Origin: Apiotrichum sp. Y4204
Taxonomy: Eukaryota; Basidiomycota; Tremellomycetes; Trichosporonales; Trichosporonaceae
Reading direction: 5' to 3'
Assembly: GCA_025531455.1 (NCBI GenBank)
Contig: JAMYHL010000041.1
Coordinates: forward strand, 310,001-374,000
Length of the DNA: 64,000 bases
Shown here one piece after another: positions 32,362 through 44,200 of the stretch; within the stretch, counting starts at the first letter, position 1; each line of letters opens with the position of its first letter. The position numbers and the translations under genes were made by a program. The notes beneath the pieces were generated by a model, which had not been told where the DNA came from, ran no database searches, and worked only from the letters and a program-made list of their open reading frames with translations.

Positions 32362-33083
32362 GGTGCTGTGCGACTATGCGAGGGTGCTGTTGAGAGAGTC
32401 GTGATGGACAAGGTTTGTTGGGCTGGCGGAACAATGGATGGGGTTGTGTGACGCTCCTCTCTGCCACCGATAATATATGGAATTTGTGGCCCAGTGCCGG
32501 TCAGTGGTCGCATTGTCTGAGCTGTGTGTGTGCCAAAAGTGAACGGTGGTGGAAACGGGGTAAGAGTCACGTGTTGAAGTTCTAATGGAGAGTTAATGCA
32601 GGTATAAATACTGAGATTAATGTTACAGGGTCATTAGGAATGATTAGGAAACCAGCGACATTCTAAAGCGCCCGCGTGCATCGCGCATGGTCATTTTAGC
32701 GCCCTGTAGTTTTGCCGAATCTGGCAGTACTTTGGCGTGGGAACCATGTAGATCTGTCTGCCAATTCTTTTAGTCCCGCTTATATTGTATGAGCAAGCCC
32801 TGTGCGCGATCTAGACGATCTAGACGGGCGGAGCTCCGGTGGAGGGGCGCACGCGTGGACGCGCTCAGTCGCGCTGCGCGGTGAAAATGCAAGGCAATCG
32901 TGCCATGAATTTCAGGGATACCAAAATCCACGCCCAGCCCAGCCAGCGCAGCGAGACACACTGGTTGCTGATAGCGACAGAGGCCTCTTTTTATTGATCT
33001 GAACCTTTGTCCGAACATTGTCCAGATAACAATCTCATTGTCTCCTCTTCTCTCTCCCAAACCACTCTATCCATCTGTTCACA
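32362..33083. other. Divergent promoter NC2 alpha / farnesyl diphosphate synthase
   Basis: The 722 bases between divergent start codons contain AT-rich patches (for example 32590-32660) that contrast with the GC-rich coding flanks. No gene was recognised. Confidence 0.45.
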
Positions 33084-34419
33084 ATGTCCGACAAGGCTGC
33101 CAGGCGCGCGCGTTTCGAGGGCGTCTTCGACACCATCGCCGAGGAGCTCCTCGCTTACCTCAAGGGTGAGGGTATGCCCCAGGAGGCTATCGAGTGGTAC
33201 AAGAAGGTGTGTGAAGGAGAACAGCGCATGGGCGATGTGCAGCATTGGGAACGATTGACAAGCTGCTCTGGTGAGAGATCGACTAAGACTTTTGATCTCA
33301 CATCGCTCACTTTTGCTCATCTCTCCTCACATCGAGCCACATCGCTGACATTAGAACCTCTACCACAACGTCCCCGGCGGCAAGCTCAACCGCGGCCTCT
33401 CGGTCGTTGACACTCTTGAGATCCTCAAGGGCTCGGACCTCACCGATGATGAGTACTTCCACGCCGCCCTCCTCGGCTGGTGCATTGAGCTTGTGAGTGG
33501 GACGATCTGAGTGCTCGGCAGGCACTCCTGGAGTGACACCATGATAGCCTGATCATCGTACGAAGTGTCGGCCCGTACTGACATCGTAGCTCCAGGGCTT
33601 CTTCCTCGTCTCGGATGACCTCATGGACGGCTCCATTACGCGCCGTGGCCAGCCGTGCTGGTACCGCCAGCCCGGTGTCAAGTACATTGCCATCAACGAC
33701 TCGTTCATGCTCGAGGCGGCCATCTACTACCTCCTCAAGAAGCACTTCCGCCAGCAGCCGTACTATGTTGACCTTCTTGAGCTCTTCCTTGAGGTGAGAT
33801 GATCCAGAGGATACATCTCTAACAACAGACCACCTTCCAGACCGAGCTCGGCCAGCTGATCGACTTGATTACCGCGCCCGAGGACCAGGTTGACCTCTCC
33901 AAGTTCTCGCTGGAGAAGCACCACCTTATTGTCGTGTACAAGACTGCATTCTACTCGTTCTACCTCCCCGTTGCGCTCGCCATGCGCGTTCACGGCATCA
34001 AGGACGAGGCAGCGTACAAGGCCGCCCTCGACATTCTCATCCCCATGGGCGAGTACTTCCAGGTCCAGGACGACTACCTTGACGCGTACGCTCCCCCCGA
34101 GGTCCTCGGCAAGATTGGCACCGACATTCTTGACAACAAGTGCTCGTGGAACGTCAACATTGCGCTCAAGCACGCTACTCCCGAGCAGCGTGCGATCCTC
34201 GACAACAACTACGGCAAGAAGGACGCCGAGGCCGAGGCCCGCGTCAAGGAGCTCTACTCGCAGGACCCGATCAACATCCCCCAGCGCTTCGAGAAGTACG
34301 AGGCCGAGAGCCACGCCATGCTCACTGGCCTTATCAGCAAGATTGACGAGAAGGCGACCGGCCTCAAGCAGGAGGTCTTCACCTCGTTCCTCAACAAGGT
34401 CTACAAGCGCCAGAAGTAA
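33084..34419 (+). CDS. ERG20: Farnesyl diphosphate synthase
   Basis: Four exons (33084-33206, 33355-33492, 33590-33793, 33829-34419) give 351 residues, the normal length. The first Asp-rich motif is DDLMD (residues about 96-100), preceded by GFFLVS with the paired Phe that set farnesyl chain length, and followed by RRGQPCWY. The second Asp-rich motif is DDYLD (about 237-241) within [25 protein letters not shown] is the IPP-binding block. The enzyme condenses IPP with DMAPP and geranyl diphosphate in the cytosol, supplying sterols, dolichol, ubiquinone and prenyl groups. The C-terminus KVYKRQK matches the usual basic tail. The third intron is 35 nt. Confidence 0.96.
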
Positions 34420-35148
34420 ACCTAGACAAAATTATATTCTCCACAACGGGACCTCGGGGTGGCATTAATCTTGGAATCTCATGTGGAACCGTAGATGGGC
34501 ATGCAGCAGACATAGACTTACGGAGAGGGAGCTGAAATAGGGAGTGCAGATGAGGAGGAGTGGCTGCTCATGCTGAAGTGGTTCTCAACGTCCATTGTTC
34601 GCTTACAAGGCAGAGACACTATTGTCTCCTCACACAGTGTGTGCAAACCCGACATTGTTAGTTGCTGTGTGACGGGTGTGGCGGCTGACAGAGGCGTTCA
34701 ACTAACATATCTCAAACCACAACGTCTCTACCCAAGCTCATCCGCAAAATATCTAGTTAACCCATGATTTCGTGAGACCTGATAGACGAGCCATATCCTC
34801 TTCTGTCTTGTAGAAGAATGGGGCAGAAAAAAAAGGCGATAGAAAATAAGAGAATAACACAAAGAAATGATCTCAAAGTTGCACTCCTTGTCCGTTCTGG
34901 CCGGCTGTTTGGCCATCGATTCTTCCTTACGAAACGACTTCAGCATCCGAGGTTCCGCCGGCGTGTTGTTGTTTTCCTGTCTGGAGCGGTGAGGACTGTA
35001 TCTGATATTGTCTGGTTATTGATGCCCTTCTTTTGGTTCTTCACCATCAACTTTGGTCAAACAGATTCCAGAGTAGCTAAAAGATATATTCACAGGATCA
35101 CAGATCCTGCCCTCAGAAGAAGCAAACGACAGACATCTACTCTATTAT
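34420..35148. other. Convergent intergenic region
   Basis: Region between the ends of the synthase and acyltransferase genes. It is AT-richer than average around 34800-34880. No gene recognised. Confidence 0.4.
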
Positions 35149-36434
35149 CTACTGAAACCTCCGGAACTCCACATCCTCATCCACTACCTCCCACACGGGC
35201 TCCGCAAGCGTAAAATTGACATCCAGCCCGCCTTCAGGAGAGGAAAAACACACACGTGCCGCATGTCGGCCGGGGTGACGTTGCGGTGCATCTCGTGAAT
35301 CGCCGCCGCGACGCCCGGTAGCGGGCCGAGGAGGACGTCGTGCGGTATATCTGCCGTGGGGCTGTATATCGCATTTGGGAAGTATCGTTCCGGGAGGGCG
35401 AGGCGCGAGGCGTCGCGCACGTTGATCGAGCTGAGGATCTCGCGGTGCAGTGCCTCTTGTCCCTCAGACGGCGGGATGCCCTCGCGTTCCAGCACACCGA
35501 GGCGTGCGAGATAGACGCGCTGCACAAGATGGGCGACGAGCGCCTCGTGCGTCGACACCCACCCCTCACCTGTCGCCGCTTTTTTGAGTGCCGCCAGCTC
35601 CGCAGGCGAGAAGATGAGCACGCGGCCGAGGACGGGCGGCGCACCAGAGGGAAAGATCGAGTCCCACGCCGCAGAGCCGGTCTCGTGCTCGGCTCCATTC
35701 GAGTCCTGGAGAAAGACGCTCTCAGGCTGGTGCGCGACTGCGGCCGCTGCAGACTCCTGTGAGATGGGTTCGGCGAGGAAAGACCGGATATGCGGCTTTG
35801 GGAGCTGCGGAAGCGTCCCATTGCGCACGGAGGCGTAGATACTCGACAGATCACGGACAAGCTGGAAGAACCCGCCGGCATCGCATGCCAGGTGGTGCAC
35901 GGTGATTCCGAGGGCGACGCCGCCGCATGCGAAGCGCGTGTGCTGCACTGTAAAGATCGGGCTGGCGAACACGCCCTCGAGGGTGGGGTCGAAGGGCGCG
36001 AGCAGGTCGTTTCCGTTATGCGGGAGGTTTGGCAACATTATCCGCCCCCGGGGGTCGAGCGCCGCGATATCGGCTAGACGCGTTGTCGACCCCGCGGAGA
36101 GGAGGAGCGCGCCGGCCCCAATCTTTACAATCTCGGGAAAGCGGGCGGGCTTGTCGTAGTCGATGTACAGCCGGCCGGTGAGTTGCGGGTAGAGGTTCAG
36201 GAGGAGCTCCAGGGATTGCTGCAGGTGTTCAACCGGGATAAACTCGTCGGACGGGAGATGTGCGGGCTTGGGATACACGAAGATCACCGGGATGGGGCAG
36301 AAGGGCAGCACGCCGTTGTCCAGAGGGCCGAGCTGGAACTCCCCGAGGCCAGCTGCTGCGGCTGGATCCGCGCATTGCAGAGTATGTTCTGCGAGCACCG
36401 TAACGGAGGATGGAATATCGTCTTCCGATGCCAT
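35149..36434 (-). pseudogene. BAHD-type acyltransferase lacking its DFGWG segment
   Basis: A single open frame from ATG 36434 to a stop at 35184 encodes 416 residues of the HCT/BAHD transferase family: N-terminal LLLNLYPQLTGRLYIDYD, the catalytic HHxxxD as VHHLACDAGGF (His about 180-181), and SSINVRDASRLALPERYFPN. These enzymes move acyl groups from acyl-CoA to alcohols or amines. The structural DFGWG motif that should follow about 60-80 residues before the end is missing. The frame instead runs into an unrelated-looking tail, while a different frame immediately after (to a stop at 35149) encodes GLDVNFTLAEPVWEVVDEDV and EFRRFQ, which looks like the true family C-terminus. Only a 20-nt 'intron' would join them. 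I infer an internal deletion with frameshift, so the gene is called as a probable pseudogene; a shortened active enzyme or an assembly error remain possible. Confidence 0.6.
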
Positions 36435-36719
36435 CAGTGCGTTGTTGAGGGCGGTGAGTGGGGAGTGAGGATGGAACTACTTCTACTCCACCTCCTGTTT
36501 TTATACACCAGGGACGTCACGTCATATCAGTCGGCATCTTGCAGTTCGGATCCGAACTGCGGCAACTCAGCCGGGCCATATCGACTCCTTATCAGAAGCT
36601 CTCTCGGTTCCGTTCGGCCGCCGGGTCGCGCGGAGCTTGATGTACAAAGGTGATGCATACAAAATACTATGGCTATGGAGATGAAGGGATGCAGGATATA
36701 ATCATGCGGACAAATGGGT

Positions 36720-38708
36720 TTAACAGATAGGCGGGGGTGGGGAGAAGCGCGCGCGCGCGACGTGCGTCGGCGAGACAACAATCTCCACGTACGGATCGCC
36801 ATGCGTGCGCGAGTGCGCGACAAGAGATTCGAAGGTACTGCGGCTGAACTCTTCCGAGGTGGGGAACGGCGGTGCACGACACTCGGCCCATTCGCTGCGG
36901 CTTCCTGGAAGATCCGGGAGGTCGATGTATGGATTGGGTGAAGTTGAAGGGGATGGGGATGGGGAGGGCGATGAGCGTGAGCGCTTCGTTGGCGTTTTCT
37001 TGGCCGCCCCCTTCGCACGGGGACGCGGCGGGGTGGGGCGCGGGGTGAGTGGGAGCGATGGTGGGCGCTTTTTCTTGATCGGGGTCGCGTCGGCGTCGGA
37101 ATCTGTGGCCGGGGCAGTTTTCCGCACCCGGGGCTTCTTCGTCGGCGTGGCATCTGTGTCCGACTGGGTAGGGGCCTTGCGTGCCCGGGGTTTCTTCGAC
37201 GGCGAGGTATCTGCATCCGACTGAGTAGGCGCTTTTCGTACGCGGGGCTTCTTCGTCGGAGTGGTATCTGCGTCCGACTGGGAAGGTGCTTTGGGTGCGC
37301 GTGGCTTCTTCTTCACTGGCATGCTGGCTGGTGTAGGCGGCATGTCATCCGCGGCCTTCTTCTTCGGCGTAGTCTTAGTCATTTCCACCGGTGGCGCGAA
37401 AGTCGGGTCGGCCACGAGAGAGGCAAACTGCTGGACATCGCCCTGCACCCACGCATCGAACACGCCGTCCCATTCTCCAGGCTTGGCCGGCGGCTCAGCA
37501 TTGAGCAGTACCGTGCGCACCGGCGGCGCTTTCCCATCGCGGACGGAAGACGGTGGACGTGCGGAAAGCGCCTTGCCCATCTCCTTGACCATGCGCTTGA
37601 CGCCGGGAATGGCAAGGGAAGTGCCAGCGACGATCAGCATATCCAACCGCCCTTCTCGCTCTCCACGACGGCCGGTGCCTTTTAGATCGCGCTCCACGAC
37701 GGAGCCGATGAGCTCGCCTTCGGGATGTTCCTCGCCGTAGAGGACGACACTTGCGCGTAGGCTTCCAACGCGACGTTGCCGCTCAGAGAGTGCAGAACGC
37801 AATGACGAAGTCAAGTCGCACCCAGGACAAGAAATCGGAGCTGGCGGCAAGGGAAGGTAATCCGACAGAGAGGCTTTGGTGGAACACAGGGAGCAGTGCA
37901 TGTCCCGAAGCAGTCCGTGAAGGGGGATACACCGTGGTGCGGGTTCGTGTTCTGTAGGGGGCGCCCCCTCGCCTGGTGCGCAGCAGCCCGATTCAGAAGG
38001 CGTATTGGCTACACTCTCCGATGCGCTGGCGGTGGCGCTCACAGCAGCACTAACACTTGCAGAGGTGTCGTCTGCTGCACGCTCCTTGCCTCTCCGCGCT
38101 CGCTTGCGCTGCGGAGGAACACCGGTGCGCAAACCCGCCCGTTCCTCGAGACCGTCAATGTTTTGGGTATAGCATCGCAGCAACCGGCCGTCCGCGTCGA
38201 TAGATGCAAGCAGCTGATGGAATTGTGTGGGCTGCGCCGAGAACGTGCGCTCACACAGATCTGTGAGCAGGGCATGATGATCTGGGAGTAGGGCAGCCGA
38301 CTAGTGGAGTGAGCAGCAATCCAACACAGACACACAGCACCACTCACACTCAGGCTCTTGACGTGGAAGAGATCCTTCACAGCATGTCCTTTTGCACCAG
38401 TGAACAATCCACGGGCTGAGCGGAAGTCGGGGATCGCAGCTGCGGTTGAGACACCGGCGCCTGGTTGTCAATATTCAATTGCATCAAAGGAACCACTTGG
38501 GGCGGACAGAGCCGCACCTCGAATGAATAATATGAGCGTACTCACCACATACAACGACGATCCGGCGGGCCCCACGGACCCTGCGCACGACATCGGCGAG
38601 GGTGGGAAGCTCGTCGCCATCCTCACTTTGCTTGGCCGGCGTCGCAAACGAGCGCCCAGACATCCCTGTTTCCGGCTTGTCCGGGTCGAGTCGAAGCAGG
38701 ACCGTCAT
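36720..38708 (-). CDS. Hst3/Hst4-like NAD-dependent histone deacetylase
   Basis: Three exons (38708-38546, 38460-38348, 38300-36720) give 618 residues. Sirtuin motifs in order: GAGVSTAAAIPDFRS (NAD site, joined across an intron inside the first Gly codon), RCYTQNIDGLEERAGL, catalytic His in IPLHGLLRD, zinc Cys pairs CSLC and CPGC, and AGTSLAIPGVKRMVKEM. The N-terminal order and the large insert between TQNIDGLE and the catalytic His fit the Hst3/Hst4 group, which removes acetyl from H3 Lys56. The insert is about 65 residues, basic then Ser/Ala-rich. The C-terminal third is a Lys/Pro/Ser/Thr-rich tail with a tandem 20-residue repeat. A nuclear location is likely from the basic clusters (KKPRVRK, KRARRGK). 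Confidence 0.9.
37072..37314 (-). repeat. Four tandem units coding about 20 residues each in the sirtuin tail
   Basis: Four successive units of about 60 bases encode variants of KKPRARKAPTQSDADTTPT. Each begins with a basic KKPR(A/V)RK patch and ends with an acidic Ser/Asp/Thr stretch. The last unit is slightly longer and more diverged, which suggests stepwise duplication. Confidence 0.8.
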
Positions 38709-41211
38709 CTAGCGAGTGGGACTGCTGATACGGTGGTGACGGGGATAGATAGAGCTGGGGTGGATGGGAACGGGACAAGAGGGGTAGAGGACGATGAATC
38801 CACCACCCCTATACGTTGATGCGAGGACTACTGAGGGCCGCGGACAAGTGCAGATGGCGGAAGTGGGCCGCGGGGCATTTGCAAGAGGGGATATCCGATG
38901 GTTGCTACGCGAAGCAAGGCGAAGGGGTATGAAGGAGAAAGCAGGTGTGGTGGAGAGGGGGGATGAAGGAAAGAGCGATGTGGAGACTGCGGCGGTGGAT
39001 GGGTGGTGTGTAGGAGCAGTATTGTGTTCGCTGGGCAGTGGGTGCTCTTGGCTGGTGGTGGTCGTGGCGACGGTGGCCAAGGTTTGTGGGTGGGGAGGCC
39101 GGAGGCGGGGGATGTGGGTTGACAGAGTGCATCGGACTGAAACGATCTCTTGCTGCTGGCCTTTTGCATAGCGGAATCTCGCACCTCACGCGGGGTAGTG
39201 AAGCTGACAGCGTGTGCACTCCAACTAGTGCCGTATGAGTGTGCGCGCTTGTTGCTGCTGTGCACACACTCTAGTACTCTAGACAGAATTACAATAACAG
39301 TCGCAGCTCGAGGCTCGCCACTGGTGGGACTGCACCATAGTGCATCATTTGAGATTGCTGGAACAGAAGAGATAGTGGCAGGAGGATTGTGCACGGGGGG
39401 ACATGACTCGGAGAGGGTACAACGTGAGATGGCTGGTCAATTCCACTTGCGGACCCTATACACACAGGAGAGCCTAGGAGGGATAGGAGGGCGCGAGGGT
39501 CGAAGGCCGGAGGGCGGACCTGCAGTCTCGCGTCTCGGAGTTCGGTGCTGGAACGCCACTCTCGGCCCACCTGTGCGCCGATCTACACGCCGCAACGGGG
39601 GGAACGAGTCTGAACCAAAAGGGAGCGATTACTTGACACACTCCAGAGGGCGCAAAAAGGGGTAGTAGGATCGTAGTAGTAGGATCGTAGGATCTGCATC
39701 GATCTGCGCTTAAATTGTAATACCTATGGTAACGCTTGGGGTACGTAATGTGTCTACTCGACGACGGAGGTCCTGGGGGGGTTATTTATACCAGGGCGCA
39801 TGGCGATCGTGTGGCGATCAATGCCCAGTTACGCGCTAATTACGTCACCACCTAATGTGTCTCAAGTTTTGTCTCCGTTGGGATACCAGAGCCCGATCGT
39901 AATAATTTTTGGCCTTGGCCTCAGCAGCCTGACTCTGTGTACGTGATTGCCCAGTCTGGTGCTCGTTCGCACCCGTTGTGCGCAAAGTGTCGGTAGCTCA
40001 CTTTTCTATATGGAGGAAGCAGGTCTGTTCGAACTGTACGGTAGGTATGCGCTTGGATCCGTGCCGAACGGCGGTGATTCAGAGGGAATTCTGTACGTAG
40101 GCATGCGGAGTCCCAAGGGCACTGTCCCACTTGTCCCACCACTCGCTGCACGCTCCTTATCCTTTCCTATATGAGATGCCAAGCGTCATAGCCAATCCGC
40201 TGCGCGCTGCGCTGCCAGGTACGGAACGGTCAGTGCATCACACATCGCAAGTCCGTGTGCATCGGGGATGATGCACATTGAACGCTCTGCGATGATCAAC
40301 CTTGATCAAACGAGCGAGTCAGCTGGCAGACAAGTCACCGATGTGCGATCTGGTGCAGTGGTGGGTTCTGCGGCATCTGTGATTCGTTTCAAGTCGTTCA
40401 TCGTCGTTTATTGCTCCGCTGGGACTCATCTTCTCGATCCCTCGCCACTCTGTTCCGCATGGACTCTCCGGCAAGTTCCAGTGGCCGGGTCCAGATCGAT
40501 GCACCTGCAAAAAATTAGTGCCACATTTGTTGACCTGAACACGACTGCGCTACCCATGCTACCCCATACTGTGCGTAACGGTGTGTGTGCATGTGTGCGT
40601 CAGACTAATTCATCAAGTGGAGGTTTGGTGGCTGTGGCGCATCAGAGCAGAGGGCGAGAACTCACGGGCGGGACCAAAATTTTCAATCGATTTTTTTGAG
40701 AAAATGGTACTCACCTCCCAGAACCTGGCTCGACCAGCGAACGGCGCGCGTCCCCCGGTCTGGTCGCTGCCGCCCCGCGCCGTCCCGGAGGTCGCGCTCT
40801 CGACTTTTCTGTAGTAGATAATTCTTGTTTCTCTTCTTCTCTCTTCTTCTCCTCCTCTCTCCTCCTCTCTTTTTCAATGCAACCCCGCTGCTGCTGCTGC
40901 TCCTCCCGTGCTCATCACACGAGCGGAACAAGGCCTCCCAACCTCATCTCCAAAAGGTGCTCACCATCCCTCGCTGCTAACCATCCCCGTGTTCTCATCG
41001 TAGACATCCCCCCCGACGTTCAGCAACAGGGACGCGCCATCCACCCCCCATACCCCTCTCATTCTTTTCTTCCCCGCCATTGTACTAGCTAGATCTCATC
41101 TTGCTTGACTGTGGCTTCCTCCCTCCCCTTTCTTGATTCCCCTCCTTGTGTTCTTCCCCTCTTTAAATTTGAACACCACCCATCTTGTCACTCCGGAGTC
41201 GGTCGTCCACA
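38709..41211. other. 2.5 kb divergent intergenic region with CT-rich leader
   Basis: Lies between the sirtuin and CPSase/ATCase start codons. A short direct repeat of gtagtaggatc occurs near 39664-39692. AT-rich patches lie at 39710-39730 and 39780-39910. From about 40829 to 40870 the plus strand is almost pure pyrimidine (repeated ctcttctt/ctcctctc), and T/C-rich sequence continues to the next start codon, suggesting a long 5' leader for the downstream gene. No gene recognised. Confidence 0.5.
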
Positions 41212-44200
41212 ATGGTCACTCCTTCTCTTGACGAGGCCATGCCGCCCACCATGCCGCCCCTGACTTCCCCGGTTAAGGGTACTGCTGGCACCAGCGTCAC
41301 CCCTCCCTCCGCAACCCCACTCCCTGCTGGATCGCTTTACCCGCCTGCCTCGGGCCGCGGCATCGACTTTATGGCTGGCGAGACAGAGTGGAAGGACTCG
41401 ATGGGCCAGGCCGACATGGTCCTCGAGCTTGCCGACGGACTTGCCCTCTCGGGTCACTTGTTTGGCGCTGACCGCTCCATTTCGGGCGAGTGTGTCTTCC
41501 AGACTGGTGAGTGGCTGTTGTAGCTATCAGAAATGTTCGCCGAGCTTATTCCCTAGGTATGGTTGGCTACCCCGAGTCCATGACCGACCCCTCGTACCAG
41601 GACCAGATCCTCGTGCTTACCTACCCTCTTGTCGGCAACTACGGTGTTCCGGAGCGCCCCACCGAGGAGGCTGCTACCGCGACAGACGCTGATGGTGTCA
41701 CTGCGCTCCTCAACTCGATCCCCCTCGAGTACGAGTCGAGCAAGATCCACATCGCTGCCCTGGTTGTTGCCAACTACCACCCTTCGTTCTCGCACCACCT
41801 TGCCACCTCGAGCCTCGGCCAGTGGCTCAAGGAGCAGAACATTCCCGCCATCTGGGGTGTCGACACCCGTATGCTCACCAAGCGCCTCCGTGAGGGTGGA
41901 TCTACCCTTGCCCGCGTCCTCACTCGCAAGCCCGACGTCAAGACCGTCCTTAGCGCGCCCGACGCCTGGCACCAGCAGTTCGAGTCGGTTCCGTTCGCCG
42001 ACCCCAACGCAACCAACCTTGTCGCCAAGGTCTCGATCAAGAAGCCGGTCGTGTACACCGCTCTCGCGGGCTCCAAGATTCAGGTGAACCCCCGGACGGG
42101 CAAGCCCCTTCGTATCATTGCCGTCGATGTCGGTATCAAGTGGAACCAGATCCGTTGCTTCCGCAAGCGCGGTGTCGAGGTCAAGGTCGTCCCCTGGGAC
42201 TACGACTTCAACAAGGATGCCGGCTCGTACGACGGTCTCTTCATCTCGAACGGCCCCGGTGACCCCTCCATGGCCACTGCCACCATTGACAACCTCAAGG
42301 TTGCTCTTGCCGAGTCCAAGGTTCCCATCTTTGGTATCTGTCTCGGCCACCAGCTTATCGCTCGTGCCTCTGGCGCCCAGACCCGCAAGATGAAGTACGG
42401 TAACCGTGGAATGAACATTCCCTGCACGGCCTCTACCTCTGGCCGCTGCTACATCACCTCGCAGAACCACGGTTACGAGGTCGACGTTACAACGCTCCAG
42501 CCCGGCTGGGAGCCTCTCTTCACCAACGCCAACGACAACTCGAACGAGGGTATCTGGATGGGCAGGAACGGCAAGCCCTTCTTCTCGGTCCAGTTCCACC
42601 CCGAGTCTGCTCCTGGTCCTCGCGACACCGAGTTCCTCTTCGACGTCTTCATTGACTCGATCATCGCTACCGCCCGTGAGGGCCGCCTCATCTCCGTCGA
42701 CATTCCCGGGGGCGAGCTCAAGGAGCACCGCGAGCGCCTCCCCCGTGTTAACGTCAAGAAGGTCCTCGTCCTCGGCTCCGGTGGTCTTTCCATCGGTCAG
42801 GCCGGTGAGTTCGACTACTCGGGTTCGCAGGCCATCAAGGCTCTCAAGGAGGAAGGCATCTACACCATCCTTGTCAACCCCAACATTGCCACCATCCAGA
42901 CCTCGCAGGGTCTCGCCGACAAGGTCTACTTCCTTCCCGTCACCCCGGAGTTTGTCACCAAGATCATCAAGCACGAGAAGCCCGACGGCATCTACTGCAC
43001 CTTTGGTGGTCAGACTGCTCTCAACGTCGGTATCAAGCTCAAGGATGACTTTGAGAAGCTCGGCGTTAAGGTGCTCGGTACCCCCATCGACACCATTATC
43101 ACCACCGAGGACCGTGACCTCTTCGCCAAGGCCATGGAGGAGATCGGCGAGAAGTGCGCCGACTCGGACTCGGCCAACAACCTCGAGGAGGCCATTACTG
43201 CCGCCAACCGCATCGGTTACCCCCTTATCGTTCGTGCTGCTTATGCCCTCGGTGGTCTCGGATCGGGTTTCGCCACCAACCAGGACGAGCTCGTCGAGCT
43301 TTGCAACAAGGCGTTTGCCACGTCGCCCCAGGTCCTTGTCGAGAAGTCGATGAAGGGCTGGAAGGAGGTCGAGTATGAGGTTGTCCGTGACTGCATGGAC
43401 AACTGCATTACCGTCTGTAACATGGAGGTGAGTCACAGAACCTATTTTCCCCACTGACAGTAGAACTTTGACCCTCTTGGTATCCACACCGGTGACTCGA
43501 TTGTCGTCGCGCCCTCGCAGACTCTCTCGGACGCCGACTACAACATGCTGCGTACCACTGCCGTCAACGTCATCCGTCACCTCGGTGTCGTCGGCGAGTG
43601 CAACATTCAGTACGCGCTGAACCCGTACTCTAAGGAGTACTGCATCATCGAAGTCAACGCTCGTCTCTCGCGTTCGTCGGCGCTTGCCTCCAAGGCCACT
43701 GGCTACCCCTTGGCCTTCATTGCCGCCAAGCTCGGTCTCAACATTCCCCTCAACGAGATCCGCAACTCGGTTACCAAGCAGACGACTGCCTGCTTCGAGC
43801 CCTCGCTCGACTACTGCGTCGTTAAGATCCCCCGCTGGGACCTCAAGAAGTTCACTCGTGTCTCCACTCAGCTCTCGTCTTCGATGAAGTCGGTTGGTGA
43901 GGTTATGGCTATTGGCCGTACCTTCGAAGAGACCATCCAGAAGGCTATCCGCTGCATCGACGACAGCTTCCCCGGCTTTGGCGAGAACCTCACCATCGAC
44001 GACATCGACACCGAGATCGCCAACCCCACCGACAAGCGTGTCTTTGCTATCGCCACTGCCCTCAAGCGTGGCTACTCTGTTGAGAAGATCAACAAGATGT
44101 CGTCCATCGACCCCTGGTTCCTCCGCCGCCTCGAGCGCCTTTCGAAGACTGAGGACGTCATGACCAAGTACTCGGCCACCACTATCCCCGTTGAGCTCCT

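Noticed and set aside
39664..39692. gtagtaggatc direct repeats as a CRISPR or satellite array
   Set aside because: Only two to three short units with no spacers, in a eukaryotic intergenic region.
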